Shown piece by piece: positions 34,418-34,515 of a DNA stretch of 34,515 bases. The notes beneath the pieces are model-generated. The model was not told where the DNA came from, made no database searches, and saw only the letters and a list, made by a program, of their open reading frames with translations. The translations under genes were made by a program, and so were the position numbers. Source of the DNA: Leptolyngbyaceae cyanobacterium T60_A2020_046 (lineage in GTDB: Bacteria > Cyanobacteriota > Cyanobacteriia > Phormidesmidales > Phormidesmidaceae); contig JACYME010000127.1 of the NCBI GenBank assembly GCA_015272155.1, forward strand, positions 1 through 34,515, given 5' to 3'. Numbering within the stretch: position 1 is the stretch's first letter; the number at the start of each line of letters is the position of its first letter.

Positions 34418-34515
34418 CTTCGGCACCCAGTTGCATCAACTTCGGCACCCCCTCAGAGGATGAGGGAAAAACGGCATAGATGGGCAGGTCAAATTCATTA
34501 TGCCGTCTGCGGATA
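34411..34515. mobile_element. Probable insertion-sequence end (continues beyond window)
   Basis: Two direct repeats, TGCATAACTTCGGCACCC (34411-34428) and TGCATCAACTTCGGCACCC (34432-34450), share the core AACTTCGGCACCC with a 22-base period, about two helical turns. They begin exactly where the integrase frame is lost. Paired subterminal repeats beginning TG are what transposase-binding ends such as those of IS21-like elements look like, but the family is not established and the transposase lies outside the window. Confidence 0.55.

Noticed and set aside
34411-34515. End of a CRISPR-associated (type V-K) transposon beside a tRNA
   Set aside because: The end sequence does not resemble the Tn7-like ends I know, and no Cas or Tns gene or CRISPR repeat is visible.
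1-34515. CRISPR array
   Set aside because: The only highly repeated short sequence is the HIP1 octamer, which is scattered through genes and not regularly spaced.

Overview
The window reads as a GC-rich cyanobacterial chromosome. The HIP1 octamer GCGATCGC recurs in most genes. The gene set is typical of cyanobacteria: ferredoxin-dependent nirA and narB, an NNP-type nitrate permease, the filament-integrity genes fraC and fraD, and DUF4079 and DUF309 proteins. The fraC/fraD pair suggests a filamentous strain. A Leptolyngbya-like lineage is plausible, but nothing here fixes the genus.

Region 1 (1-7.2 kb) is a nitrate-assimilation cluster. Nitrite reductase (nirA, 5' end outside the window), nitrate permease (nrtP) and nitrate reductase (narB) lie in series on the plus strand, with strong inverted repeats in both gaps. 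A DUF4079 membrane protein converges on narB, and a small unrecognised ORF follows. Together the three main genes take up nitrate and reduce it to ammonium with reduced ferredoxin.

Region 2 (7.2-14.4 kb) is housekeeping and accessory: glmM, a DUF309 protein, an LptA/OstA-like envelope protein, a copper amine oxidase broken by one frameshift near 11073, and an alpha/beta hydrolase. Region 3 (13.6-15.6 kb) is a divergent metal-uptake pair, an ABC ATPase and a His-rich ZnuA-type lipoprotein, separated by a Zur-like operator. No permease gene is present.

Region 4 (16-25 kb) holds a Tat-exported ferritin-like protein with a clear terminator, a CheY-like regulator, a Bax1-like DUF790 protein with an apparent ACG start, fraD and fraC, a tandem CobO-type protein, aroE, a TrkA-type K+ regulator and accC. 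Region 5 (25.3-33.3 kb) has tRNA-Leu(GAG), a TPR protein, a PLP decarboxylase, a FutB-like iron permease beside a proline-rich membrane protein, a pentapeptide-repeat lipoprotein and a kinase-like protein.

Region 6 (33.39-34.5 kb) is the most unusual. A broken tRNA-Ala copy carries a compact insert rich in GAA triloops. It is followed by an intact tRNA-Ala(CGC), then a tyrosine integrase cut off before its catalytic domain, exactly where a paired repeat typical of an insertion-sequence end begins. I saw no HIP1 site after the intact tRNA, so this looks like the edge of a mobile island.
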